Origin: CAWJHE01 sp964614855
Lineage (GTDB): Bacteria; Chloroflexota; Anaerolineae; Anaerolineales; UBA4823
Assembly: GCA_964614855.1 (NCBI GenBank)
Contig: CAZTMX010000102.1
Coordinates: 1 to 9,947 of the forward strand
Direction: 5' to 3'
DNA length: 9,947 bases
The position numbers and the translations under genes were made by a program. This document shows, piece by piece, positions 1-6,666 of this stretch. Below the pieces are notes generated by a model, which was given only the letters and a program-made list of their open reading frames with translations, was not told the origin of the DNA and ran no database searches. Position 1 is the first letter of the stretch. Each line of letters begins with the position of its first letter.

Positions 1-759
1 CTCAGCCCGGTTGATTTGCTCAGGAAGTGTTCCCTGGATTTCCTGTTTGATAAAGTAATCCCCGGCAGACGTTGCCGAAAACCTGGCTGCCAGAATGGAA
101 GCATTCGGCAGCCACTGCTGCGGGTGCTTGCCAAACAACAAGAGGCCGGCGTAGGTCGGGATAAGCCGTTGACTTTCACCGGCTTTCTCGCGCAGCAAAC
201 AGCCGCGTTGGAGCAGCAGTTGTTCTATATCCGGCTCACCAGGGAGCATCAGACCTGAAGCATAGATGGCTGCTTTCTCCCAGTCGATATCGCCCATCTC
301 GCTGCCCGGAGGCGATAAAGCCTCAAATTGCACAACCCCGCGCTCCAGAAGCTTTTGGCGCAATTTACGCGCCGGTAATGGGTTTGTCTGAGCACCCTCA
401 CGACCGAGAAAACGCCCATCCAGGCTGTAAACATGCGGCAGCCCGCGCGGAACCACCACCCAGACCACTGGGATATTTTCCAGCGATACCACTTGCGGCA
501 CAGGGATCAACAGGGGTGGATCTGTCAAGAGCGCGGCCTGAAAAACAGTATCCATCACCTCTTCTACATTCTTCACGCCGTGCACCTGCGCCGAGCGTGG
601 TGAAATACCCAGCAGCACATCCCCACCCTCGGTGTTTGCCATCGCTGCCAGGATTGTCGCCAGGCGTGTATGCGTCACATCTGCTGGAAACCAATGCAGA
701 CGCGTTCCCATACCATTTTTTAGCAAGGTCTGCGGCTCAAAAGGAGGCGTTTTGTCCAT
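1..759 (-). CDS. AlbA_2/Schlafen-type putative ATP- and nucleic-acid-binding protein (C-terminus beyond left edge)
   Basis: Reading leftward from the ATG at 759, the frame stays open for 253 codons to the window edge, so the gene is real but cut off. The N-terminal part (about residues 18-140) looks like an AlbA_2 (Schlafen, formerly divergent AAA_4) domain. Visible motifs are ANTEGGDVLLGI at 41-52, a GRFLGREGAQTNPLPARKLR stretch at 115-134, and TYAGLLLFGKHPQQWLPNAS at 202-221, the family's usual junction to its C-terminal region. Such proteins are often annotated as transcriptional regulators or ATP-binding proteins; the biochemical role is generally unproven. It follows lon by 22 bases, so co-transcription and translational coupling are likely. 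The start is uncertain: AGGG abuts the ATG with no spacing, and an in-frame TTG at 774 has AAGG about 11 bases upstream. Family assignment is fairly sure; function is not. Confidence 0.82.
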   Translation of the reverse strand, partial: MDKTPPFEPQTLLKNGMGTRLHWFPADVTHTRLATILAAMANTEGGDVLLGISPRSAQVHGVKNVEEVMDTVFQAALLTDPPLLIPVPQVVSLENIPVVWVVVPRGLPHVYSLDGRFLGREGAQTNPLPARKLRQKLLERGVVQFEALSPPGSEMGDIDWEKAAIYASGLMLPGEPDIEQLLLQRGCLLREKAGESQRLIPTYAGLLLFGKHPQQWLPNASILAARFSATSAGDYFIKQEIQGTLPEQINRAE

Positions 760-781
760 CCCTGATCGATTCAACGAACCA

Positions 782-3331
782 TTAGCCTTGCTGCACCTGT
801 TGTGAATCACCTGCGCTTTGTGCGGGTTTTTCATCAACAGGTTCCGGGGGGGTATCCGCAGCGCTTGAAGGCTTTGACTTTCGCTTTGTTCGGATCACCC
901 GGGGCTTTTCTGGTTGCGGAGCAATTGCCACTTCCAGGACTTGATCCAGGTGCTCAACCGGTATGATTTTCATTTCGCTGCGTGCTCTTTTAGGCACATC
1001 CACCAGGTCTTTGAGATTGCGCGCCGGGAGGATGATCGTTTTCAACCCCGCCCGGTGTGCAGCAAGCACCTTCTCTTTGACGCCGCCAACTGGCAGTACA
1101 CGCCCACGCAGGGTGATCTCACCTGTCATACCCACTTCTCGCAATACTTCGCGACCCGTGAATGCAGATATCAGGGCGGTACAGATCGTGATCCCGGCGC
1201 TTGGTCCGTCTTTGGGGATAGCGCCTTCAGGAATGTGAATATGGATATCCACCTGCTCGTAGATTTCCGGATCGATTGCAAATTGCCGCGAGCGGGATTT
1301 CATAAACGAAAGCGCTGCTTGAGCAGATTCTTGCATGACATTGCCAATCTGACCGGTGATTTGTAAATTGCCCTTTCCTTCGATCAACAACACTTCAACC
1401 GGCATGATTTCGCCGCCGTTCTCTGTCCAGGCGACTGCGGTGGCAACGCCAATTTCATTCTGCCGCTCGGCTTCCAGGTTGTAGAACTGCGGCGGCCCGA
1501 GGAACCGCTCCACTGCCGGCGGTGTGATCTGCGATGTCACCCGCCTGCCTTCTGCCTTCAAGCGAGCCACTTTGCGGCTTACCCGGCCAATTTCACGCTC
1601 CAGGTTGCGCACACCGGCTTCGTAGGTGTACTCGCGGATGATTTTGAGCACAGCCTGATCCGAAAAACGCAACTTGCCAACTTCCAAACCGTTTTCTTCC
1701 AACTGGCGTGGAATCAAAAAGCGGTGAGCAATTTCCAATTTTTCTTCTTCGATATATCCAGGGAATTCAATCAGTTCCATGCGATCCAACAAAGCCGGCG
1801 GGATGGTACCCAACGAATTTGCCGTGGTTATAAACATGACGCGCGAAAGGTCATAGGGCAATTCCAGGTAATGATCCGAGAAAGAGAAATTCTGCTCCGG
1901 GTCTAAAACTTCCAGCAGGGCAGATGCCGGGTCGCCGCGGAAATCTTGTCCCAGCTTATCCACCTCATCCAGCATAAACAGAGGATTGACAGATCCAGCA
2001 CGGCGCATGGTCTGCAATATTCTCCCCGGCAGCGCTCCGATATACGTGCGCCTGTGACCGCGAATTTCCGCCTCGTCTCGCACACCACCCAGGGATAGGC
2101 GGACAAATTTTCTTCCCAAAGCCTCAGCAATCGAGCGCCCCAGGGATGTCTTCCCGGTTCCGGGCGGTCCCACAAAACATAAGATGGGTTGGCGGGAACG
2201 TTTGGGCTTGAGGCTGCGCACAGCGATGTATTCCAGGATTCGCTCCTTGGCGCGCGGCAAACCATAATGGTCGCCCTCAAGGACTTTTGCCGCATGCCGC
2301 ACATCCAGGTTGTCATCCGTTGCGGTTGTCCAGGGAAGTTCAAGGATCCACTCTATGTAGGTGCGGATAATGCCCACTTCTGGCGACATAGGCGGCATCT
2401 GTGTCAGGCGCTCGACTTCTTTCAGCGCCCTCACCTGTACTTCTTCAGGCAACCCAGCGGACTGAATCCGGGTCTGGATTTCGTAAATTTCTCGCGTCCA
2501 GGGATCTCCTTCTCCCAGTTCATTTTGGATAGCTTTCATCTGTTCGCGCAGGTAAAACTCTCGCTGCGAGCGGTCAACTTCGCTTTGCGCACGGGTGTGG
2601 ATTTCATCCTCAAGCTCCAACACATCGGCTTCTTTTGCCAGCAGCTTGACTACTTTCTTCAGCCTGTCAAAGGGATCCAGTATTTCCAACATTTCCCGGC
2701 GCACATCAAACGGCGGAGCAATTGCTGTCACAATCATATCCGCCAGCCAACCAGGTTCTTCGATATTCAATGCATACAGGTAGGCCTCTTCGGGCAGGCT
2801 GCGGTCCAACTGTACGCATTTATGGAACATCTCCAGCGCAGTGCGCATGGTGGCATCCGTTTTCTTATCCATGCGCGCCCTTTCCGCAACCACCCTGGCT
2901 CTGGCGATTAAGAAAGGCTCTTCTTGCGTAAATTCAATAATCTCCACCCTGCGGCGTCCCTGCACCAGCGCGGAGCTGGAATTGTCCGGCATGCTCAATA
3001 ACCTGCCAAGCGCGGTTTCCACACCAATGGGATAAAAATCACCCGGACCGGGATCTTCTACATCCGGGTCTTTCTGCACCAGGGCGATCACAGTCAAGTC
3101 ATTGGATTGGGCTTCATCAGCTGCCAAAAGGGTCGTTTCCTGGTTGAGATATACCGGGGAAATCATATGGGGGAAGATCACAATATCGCGCAAAGGTAAA
3201 ACCGGGCATTCCATGATCCCGTTTTCATCAACAAATGCATCGGGAACCGTATACAGTTCTTCAGTACGCCTGTGCAACGCATCGCCGAAGTCTTCTTCAT
3301 CGTCCCGAAAGAACCAATCATTATTTCGCAT
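782..3331 (-). CDS. lon: ATP-dependent Lon protease (LonA type)
   Basis: Cytosolic homohexameric AAA+ serine protease that unfolds and degrades damaged and regulatory proteins. At 849 residues it is a full-length LonA. In order: an N-terminal substrate-binding domain from about 42 (CPVLPLRDIVIFP), a coiled helical region about 225-335, an AAA+ module with Walker A GPPGTGKTS at 388-396, Walker B ending D455-E456 and a sensor-1-like TTAN at 502-505, then the protease domain with Ser711 in KDGPSAG and Lys752 in GGVKEK as the catalytic dyad. About 40 acidic residues precede the usual Lon start, and a 45-residue Lys/Pro/Gln-rich tail follows the protease domain. The start at 3331 is favoured by GGAGAG four bases upstream. 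It directly abuts the folC stop and is followed by the AlbA_2 gene, suggesting one transcript. No HrcA/CIRCE-type heat-shock inverted repeat is visible just upstream, because folC occupies that region. Confidence 0.98.
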   Translation of the reverse strand: MRNNDWFFRDDEEDFGDALHRRTEELYTVPDAFVDENGIMECPVLPLRDIVIFPHMISPVYLNQETTLLAADEAQSNDLTVIALVQKDPDVEDPGPGDFYPIGVETALGRLLSMPDNSSSALVQGRRRVEIIEFTQEEPFLIARARVVAERARMDKKTDATMRTALEMFHKCVQLDRSLPEEAYLYALNIEEPGWLADMIVTAIAPPFDVRREMLEILDPFDRLKKVVKLLAKEADVLELEDEIHTRAQSEVDRSQREFYLREQMKAIQNELGEGDPWTREIYEIQTRIQSAGLPEEVQVRALKEVERLTQMPPMSPEVGIIRTYIEWILELPWTTATDDNLDVRHAAKVLEGDHYGLPRAKERILEYIAVRSLKPKRSRQPILCFVGPPGTGKTSLGRSIAEALGRKFVRLSLGGVRDEAEIRGHRRTYIGALPGRILQTMRRAGSVNPLFMLDEVDKLGQDFRGDPASALLEVLDPEQNFSFSDHYLELPYDLSRVMFITTANSLGTIPPALLDRMELIEFPGYIEEEKLEIAHRFLIPRQLEENGLEVGKLRFSDQAVLKIIREYTYEAGVRNLEREIGRVSRKVARLKAEGRRVTSQITPPAVERFLGPPQFYNLEAERQNEIGVATAVAWTENGGEIMPVEVLLIEGKGNLQITGQIGNVMQESAQAALSFMKSRSRQFAIDPEIYEQVDIHIHIPEGAIPKDGPSAGITICTALISAFTGREVLREVGMTGEITLRGRVLPVGGVKEKVLAAHRAGLKTIILPARNLKDLVDVPKRARSEMKIIPVEHLDQVLEVAIAPQPEKPRVIRTKRKSKPSSAADTPPEPVDEKPAQSAGDSQQVQQG

Positions 3332-4675
3332 CTAACTCTCCACAGCCTTAAATAATTCTCGCGCCTCAGCCGCAATAAAAATGCTGCCCGCCACCAACAC
3401 AACTGCATCCGAACCCGCCTCTTTCTGAGCCTGGAATACGGCATCAGAAACTGATTCGGCTACCAGGGTAGGACATGCATATGCCTCAGCCAGGCGCATC
3501 AAATCCTCTGGATTTGCCGCCCTAGGATGAAAAGAACGCGTCACAATCAACTGCTTTGCATTGGGCAAAAGCTCAGCAAACATGCCTGCAATGTCCTTAT
3601 CTTCGGATGCACCAAAGACCAGGACATATGAACGCCCAGGGAAATAATCCGCCATGGCAATTTTTAACCGCCGGGCAGAGTCCTGGTTATGAGCCGAATC
3701 GACGACCAGCGGCGGGTCCTGCTGCAGGATCTCAAAACGCCCGGGCCAGGATACGGCAGCGAAACCGCGCAGGATGGCTTTCTCGCTCAGCGGTATCCCA
3801 TTCTGGTTCGCAACCTTTAACACAGCATAAGCCGTAGCTGTATTCTCCACCTGGTGCTGGCCTAAAAGCGGGATGTTCAATATCACATGCCCGCCATCTT
3901 CACCTGTCTTATTGACTGGCCAGATTTCAATCACCTGGCCATCCAGGGAAAATGAGCGCAGCGCATACTGGTAATCGCTGCCAACTTGCGTTAGCGGTGC
4001 AGCTTTTTCAGCAGCGATCTGGCTCACTACCATGCGAGCAGCTTCAACTTGCGGGGCGACGACAACCGGGATACCAGGCTTGATGATACCAGCCTTTTCG
4101 GCAGCGATAGCTTCCAGCGTATTGCCCAGTACGTTTACGTGATCCAAGGAAATTGAAGTGATTACCGATACCTTGGGGTAAACGATATTTGTGGCGTCCA
4201 ACCGACCACCCAGACCCACTTCCAGAACCGCGACATCCACATGATGACGGGCGAAATACAGCATCGCCATGGCTGTCGTAATCTCAAAGGTCGTTAGCTT
4301 TGTGCCGGGTTCCAGGTATGGACGCAACTCATCCACCAGCGCCACTAACTCACCGTGCGATATTTGAGCTCCATTAATTTGAATACGCTCTGCGTAATCA
4401 TAGAGGTGAGGGGACGTGTACAATCCCACTTTATATCCCTGCGCCTGCAAAGCGCTGGCGCACAAAGAGGAAACCGAGCCTTTTCCCTTGGTGCCTGCTA
4501 CATGGATGATGGGATAGGTCAATTGTGGATAGCCCAACGTGCGCATAAAATCGCGCATCCGCTGCAAGTCGAATTGTTCGGCAGAAAAATGCAGCCCGCG
4601 CACCAGGCTATAATCCACAAATCCATATAAATATTCCAGGGTTGATTGGTATCGTTCTTCGTTGTCCATAGTCAT
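3332..4675 (-). CDS. folC: Bifunctional folylpolyglutamate synthase / dihydrofolate synthase
   Basis: Mur-ligase-family enzyme that attaches glutamate to dihydropteroate and/or extends the gamma-glutamate tail of folates using ATP, in the cytosol. The 447 residues match the family length. Visible signatures: P-loop GTKGKGS at 61-67, TSPHLYDYAERIQING (87-102, substrate loop), EVGLGGRLDATN (152-163), SISLDHVNVLGNTLEAIAAE (174-193, including His179 of the metal-site motif), LLGQHQVENT (270-279), WPGRFEI (310-316), DSAHNQDSARRL (326-337) and the final VAGSIFIAAE (428-437). Sequence alone does not settle whether both activities are present. ATG at 4675 has AAGGGG about ten bases upstream; a second ATG two codons later is possible. 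First gene of a folC-lon-AlbA_2 run; its TAG touches the lon ATG. Confidence 0.96.
   Translation of the reverse strand: MTMDNEERYQSTLEYLYGFVDYSLVRGLHFSAEQFDLQRMRDFMRTLGYPQLTYPIIHVAGTKGKGSVSSLCASALQAQGYKVGLYTSPHLYDYAERIQINGAQISHGELVALVDELRPYLEPGTKLTTFEITTAMAMLYFARHHVDVAVLEVGLGGRLDATNIVYPKVSVITSISLDHVNVLGNTLEAIAAEKAGIIKPGIPVVVAPQVEAARMVVSQIAAEKAAPLTQVGSDYQYALRSFSLDGQVIEIWPVNKTGEDGGHVILNIPLLGQHQVENTATAYAVLKVANQNGIPLSEKAILRGFAAVSWPGRFEILQQDPPLVVDSAHNQDSARRLKIAMADYFPGRSYVLVFGASEDKDIAGMFAELLPNAKQLIVTRSFHPRAANPEDLMRLAEAYACPTLVAESVSDAVFQAQKEAGSDAVVLVAGSIFIAAEARELFKAVES
3336..3341 (-). promoter_or_regulatory. Ribosome binding site of lon, inside the end of folC
   Basis: GGAGAG on the minus strand lies four bases before the lon ATG at 3331, within the last codons of folC. 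It supports this start over the internal Met40 at 3214, where the conserved Lon domain begins, so the acidic N-terminal extension is probably translated. Confidence 0.7.
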
Positions 4676-4705
4676 GGGATTCTAACCCCTTGATCTTATC
4701 CCTGC

Positions 4706-4721
4706 AAGAGGAAGTTCTCTT
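4706..4721. repeat. Short inverted repeat in the folC / sanA-like divergent spacer
   Basis: AAGAG (4706-4710) and CTCTT (4717-4721) form a five-base inverted repeat around GAAGTT, near the middle of the 93-bp spacer between two outward-reading genes. It could be an operator or chance. No convincing -35/-10 pair was found for either gene in this spacer. Confidence 0.25.
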
Positions 4722-4768
4722 ATGTCTCCTTTAGCTATGGAACAGGATCAGGGTGGTAAAATTTGTGA

Positions 4769-5431
4769 ATGGCAAGGAAAGTACTTCAAATGGTGATAAA
4801 AATTCTTCTCGTTATTCTCCTTCTGGCGCCGGTCTTAGGAGTTCTGCCGCGCCTGATCACCGGCGTTTATGCCAGGTCGCACATCATAAATATTGAGAAG
4901 GTGCAGCCCAGCCCGGTAGCCATCGTATTCGGGGCTGGCTTATGGCGTGATGGCACTCCTACACCCGTATTACGTGACCGGGTGGAAACTGCAGCTGAGC
5001 TCTATTTTGCCGGAAAAGTGGAGAAGCTGCTGATGAGCGGCGACAACAGCCGCCAGGATTACAACGAGCCCCAGGCAATGCGCGACTATGCTATCTCGCT
5101 CGGTGTACCAGATACGGTGATCGCCCTGGATTATGCTGGACGGCGCACCTATGACACCTGCTACCGGGCGCGGGATATTTTTGGCATCCGTTCCGCCATC
5201 CTGGTGACCCAATCCTTTCATCTGCCGCGGGCAATTTACACCTGCAACGCCTTGGGGATAAAAGCCACTGGCATCCCTGCAGACCAACGAGATTACCGAA
5301 AAGGCTCACTGGCTTATTGGAATTTACGTGAAATCCCTGCTTCCCTGGTGGCATTATGGGAAGTCCACATCTCAAAACCCCTCCCTGTTCTGGGAGACCC
5401 CGAACCAATTTTCCCCCTGGAGGCGCAATGA
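4769..5431 (+). CDS. SanA/YdcF-type DUF218 membrane-anchored envelope protein
   Basis: The 220-residue protein opens with basic residues and one hydrophobic segment (about 7-30), a probable signal anchor placing the rest outside the membrane. The remainder is a DUF218 domain of the SanA branch: VFGAGL at 53-58, a TPVLRDRVETAAELYFAGKV stretch (65-84), MSGDN (89-93), YNEPQAMRDYAISLGVP (98-114), DYAGRRTYDTCYRARDIFG (121-139) and LVTQSFHLPRAIYTCNALGI (145-164). In E. coli, SanA influences envelope permeability (vancomycin exclusion at high temperature); the biochemical activity of this family is poorly known, so a general envelope role is all that can be said. The Shine-Dalgarno is weak (AGGGTGG about 13 bases upstream). 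Its TGA overlaps the next start by four bases, indicating an operon with the HD protein. Confidence 0.88.
   Translation: MARKVLQMVIKILLVILLLAPVLGVLPRLITGVYARSHIINIEKVQPSPVAIVFGAGLWRDGTPTPVLRDRVETAAELYFAGKVEKLLMSGDNSRQDYNEPQAMRDYAISLGVPDTVIALDYAGRRTYDTCYRARDIFGIRSAILVTQSFHLPRAIYTCNALGIKATGIPADQRDYRKGSLAYWNLREIPASLVALWEVHISKPLPVLGDPEPIFPLEAQ
5418..5423 (+). promoter_or_regulatory. Ribosome binding site of the HD-domain gene
   Basis: TGGAGG sits four bases before the ATG at 5428, inside the end of the SanA-like gene. It decides the start: an upstream in-frame ATG at 5356 would add 24 low-complexity residues that only reflect the overlapping gene. Confidence 0.75.
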
Positions 5432-5997
5432 ACCGGTCTGAAGCGCTGGCTTTCGTACGTGAATTTGTTAAGAATGAAAACCTGGTACGGCATATGCTGG
5501 CGGTTGAAGCCGCCATGCGCTTCTACGCAGAAAAATTTAAAGAAGATGGCGAAACCTGGGGGATCACCGGATTGCTCCACGATTTCGACTGGGAAATCCA
5601 CCCCACCCTTGAAAAACACCCACAGGCGGGTGCAGAAATTCTACGCCAGCGCGGCGTGCCTGAAGATATAGTGCGGGCGGTATTAAGCCACGCAGACCAC
5701 ACAGGTGTGCAGCGTATCTCCCGGATGGAAAAGGCATTGTACGCCTGTGATGAAATCACCGGGCTGATCACCGCGGTGGCTCTTGTAAGACCCTCCCGCT
5801 CATTACATGACTTAAGCGCATCTTCCGTGAAGAAAAAATGGAAAGACCGCGCCTTCGCCGCAGGAGCAAACCGCGAGGAGATCGCCGCAGCCACCGAGGA
5901 GTTTGGACTGCCGTTGTGGGAACATGTCGACAATGTCATCCTGGCCATGCGAAGGATATCGTCAGAGCTGGGTTTGGAAGGCAGCGCACAAATCTAA
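5428..5997 (+). CDS. HD-domain (HDIG-type) predicted metal-dependent phosphohydrolase
   Basis: A single-domain 189-residue cytosolic protein with a full set of HD-superfamily metal ligands: His22 (VRHML), His51-Asp52 (GLLHDFDWE), His64 (EKHPQAGAEIL), His88 (VLSHADH) and Asp108 (YACDEITGLI). The C-terminal half has the conserved LVRPSRSLHDL (119-129) and SSVKKKWKDRAFAAGANREE (132-151) of a widespread, uncharacterised bacterial HD family. HD proteins hydrolyse phosphoester bonds of nucleotides or other phosphometabolites; the substrate here is unknown. Length is normal and no ligand is missing. The ATG overlaps the TGA of the SanA-like gene (ATGA), so the two are translated from one message that ends at the terminator at 6004-6040. 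Confidence 0.9.
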   Translation: MNRSEALAFVREFVKNENLVRHMLAVEAAMRFYAEKFKEDGETWGITGLLHDFDWEIHPTLEKHPQAGAEILRQRGVPEDIVRAVLSHADHTGVQRISRMEKALYACDEITGLITAVALVRPSRSLHDLSASSVKKKWKDRAFAAGANREEIAAATEEFGLPLWEHVDNVILAMRRISSELGLEGSAQI

Positions 5998-6003
5998 GGT
6001 AAT

Positions 6004-6040
6004 AAAAAACCACGACTGGCATCAACCATCGTGGTTTTTT
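6004..6040. terminator. Bidirectional Rho-independent terminator
   Basis: AAAAAACCACGA (6004-6015) and TCGTGGTTTTTT (6029-6040) pair perfectly over 12 bases around a 13-base loop. A T-tract follows on either strand. It lies between the convergent HD gene (ending 5997) and the lipoprotein gene (ending 6066) and can stop transcription from both. Confidence 0.93.
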
Positions 6041-6065
6041 AATCACAGAGGCGCTTGTGCTGATA

Positions 6066-6476
6066 CTATTGTTTAACGACTTCTAGCCCTTTACAAACCT
6101 CTCCGCAAGATTGGACAAGGGTTTCTGCAAGACCGGGCATTGGCAGCTCAGATACAAATGAACGGCCATCCTTCAAAGTCACTGTGATCGCTGTAGTATC
6201 ACTCAGAATGATCTTGGCGATTTCTCCATTAAAAGCCATGGCTTCAATATTGGTCCACATGATGGTCTCACCATCTTTTAAATCCGGGTATACAGAGTTG
6301 ATGACAACAGAAGCATCTTTTACCTCTGCTGGGGCTGCCAGGTCAGGAGCCGGGTAAGCTGCCGGGGCTTCTGCGGCTGGAGCGGGATAACCGGAACTGT
6401 CCGGTTTGGGGGCGGTAGCCTGGCATGCGCTCAAAACCAGGACCAGGGATATCAAAACAAGCTTTCGAAGTAACAT
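6066..6476 (-). CDS. Small lipoprotein with an FtsH-extracytoplasmic-like domain
   Basis: The 136-residue precursor has a classic lipoprotein signal: Arg4-Lys5, a hydrophobic core, and lipobox LSAC with Cys18 as lipidation site. A flexible linker follows (about 19-52), rich in Pro and Ala with two YPAP units (30-33 and 41-44). The globular part (about 55-136) has a beta-rich pattern ending TAITVTLKDGRSFVSELPMP (95-114), then a helix with Cys124 and Cys128 in SCGEVCKG. The L-x-DG-x-x-F-x-x-x-x-P pattern followed by a helix resembles the periplasmic domain at the N-terminus of FtsH proteases. That resemblance is by eye only, and no protease domain is present. AGGAGG four bases upstream gives a strong start. 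It is divergent from the recombinase-like gene and convergent with the HD gene. Function unknown. Confidence 0.85.
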   Translation of the reverse strand: MLLRKLVLISLVLVLSACQATAPKPDSSGYPAPAAEAPAAYPAPDLAAPAEVKDASVVINSVYPDLKDGETIMWTNIEAMAFNGEIAKIILSDTTAITVTLKDGRSFVSELPMPGLAETLVQSCGEVCKGLEVVKQ

Positions 6477-6562
6477 ACTACCTCCTCAGGTTCTATTCTT
6501 CCTGATTGTAAAAAACAAGTAAATTCGCGCCGGAAAATCGTTTTTTTCGCAAACATCGCTAA

Positions 6563-6591
6563 ATTATACACGAAAGACTGGGGCTAGGAAA
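6563..6591 (-). promoter_or_regulatory. Candidate sigma70 promoter of the lipoprotein gene
   Basis: A perfect TATAAT on the minus strand (6568-6563) lies 17 bases from a poor -35 match TTTCCT (6591-6586). Transcription would start about 80 bases before the ATG at 6476. The -10 match is strong; the -35 match is weak. Confidence 0.55.
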
Positions 6592-6620
6592 TTGACTTTT
6601 TTCAGGTTTTAGGCTAAACT
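6592..6620 (+). promoter_or_regulatory. Candidate sigma70 promoter of the recombinase-like gene
   Basis: TTGACT (6592-6597) and TAAACT (6615-6620) are separated by exactly 17 bases. The expected start near 6627 would leave a leader of about 40 bases before the ATG at 6667, which has GGAGG at 6658-6662. Its -35 directly abuts the -35 region of the opposite promoter. Confidence 0.6.
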
Positions 6621-6666
6621 TATCTTTAGACTATACGAATGATGATGCCCGCACCTCGGAGGCCTT

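Noticed and set aside
378..785. 135-codon plus-strand frame at the left end
   Set aside because: It is antisense to the AlbA_2 gene, which has family motifs; the plus-strand product is Pro/Arg/Ser-rich with no domain.
2189..2911. 240-codon plus-strand open frame antisense to lon
   Set aside because: It lies entirely within the well-supported lon gene, has no ribosome site, and its Cys/His/Phe-rich composition is typical of a complementary-strand shadow.
4676..4768. Sigma70 promoters for folC and the SanA-like gene
   Set aside because: Isolated TAAAAT and TAAGAT hexamers occur, but none has an acceptable -35 at 16-18 bases, so I do not call them.
5356..5427. Upstream in-frame extension of the HD gene
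   Set aside because: The added residues mirror the end of the overlapping SanA-like gene, and TGGAGG at 5418-5423 points to ATG 5428.
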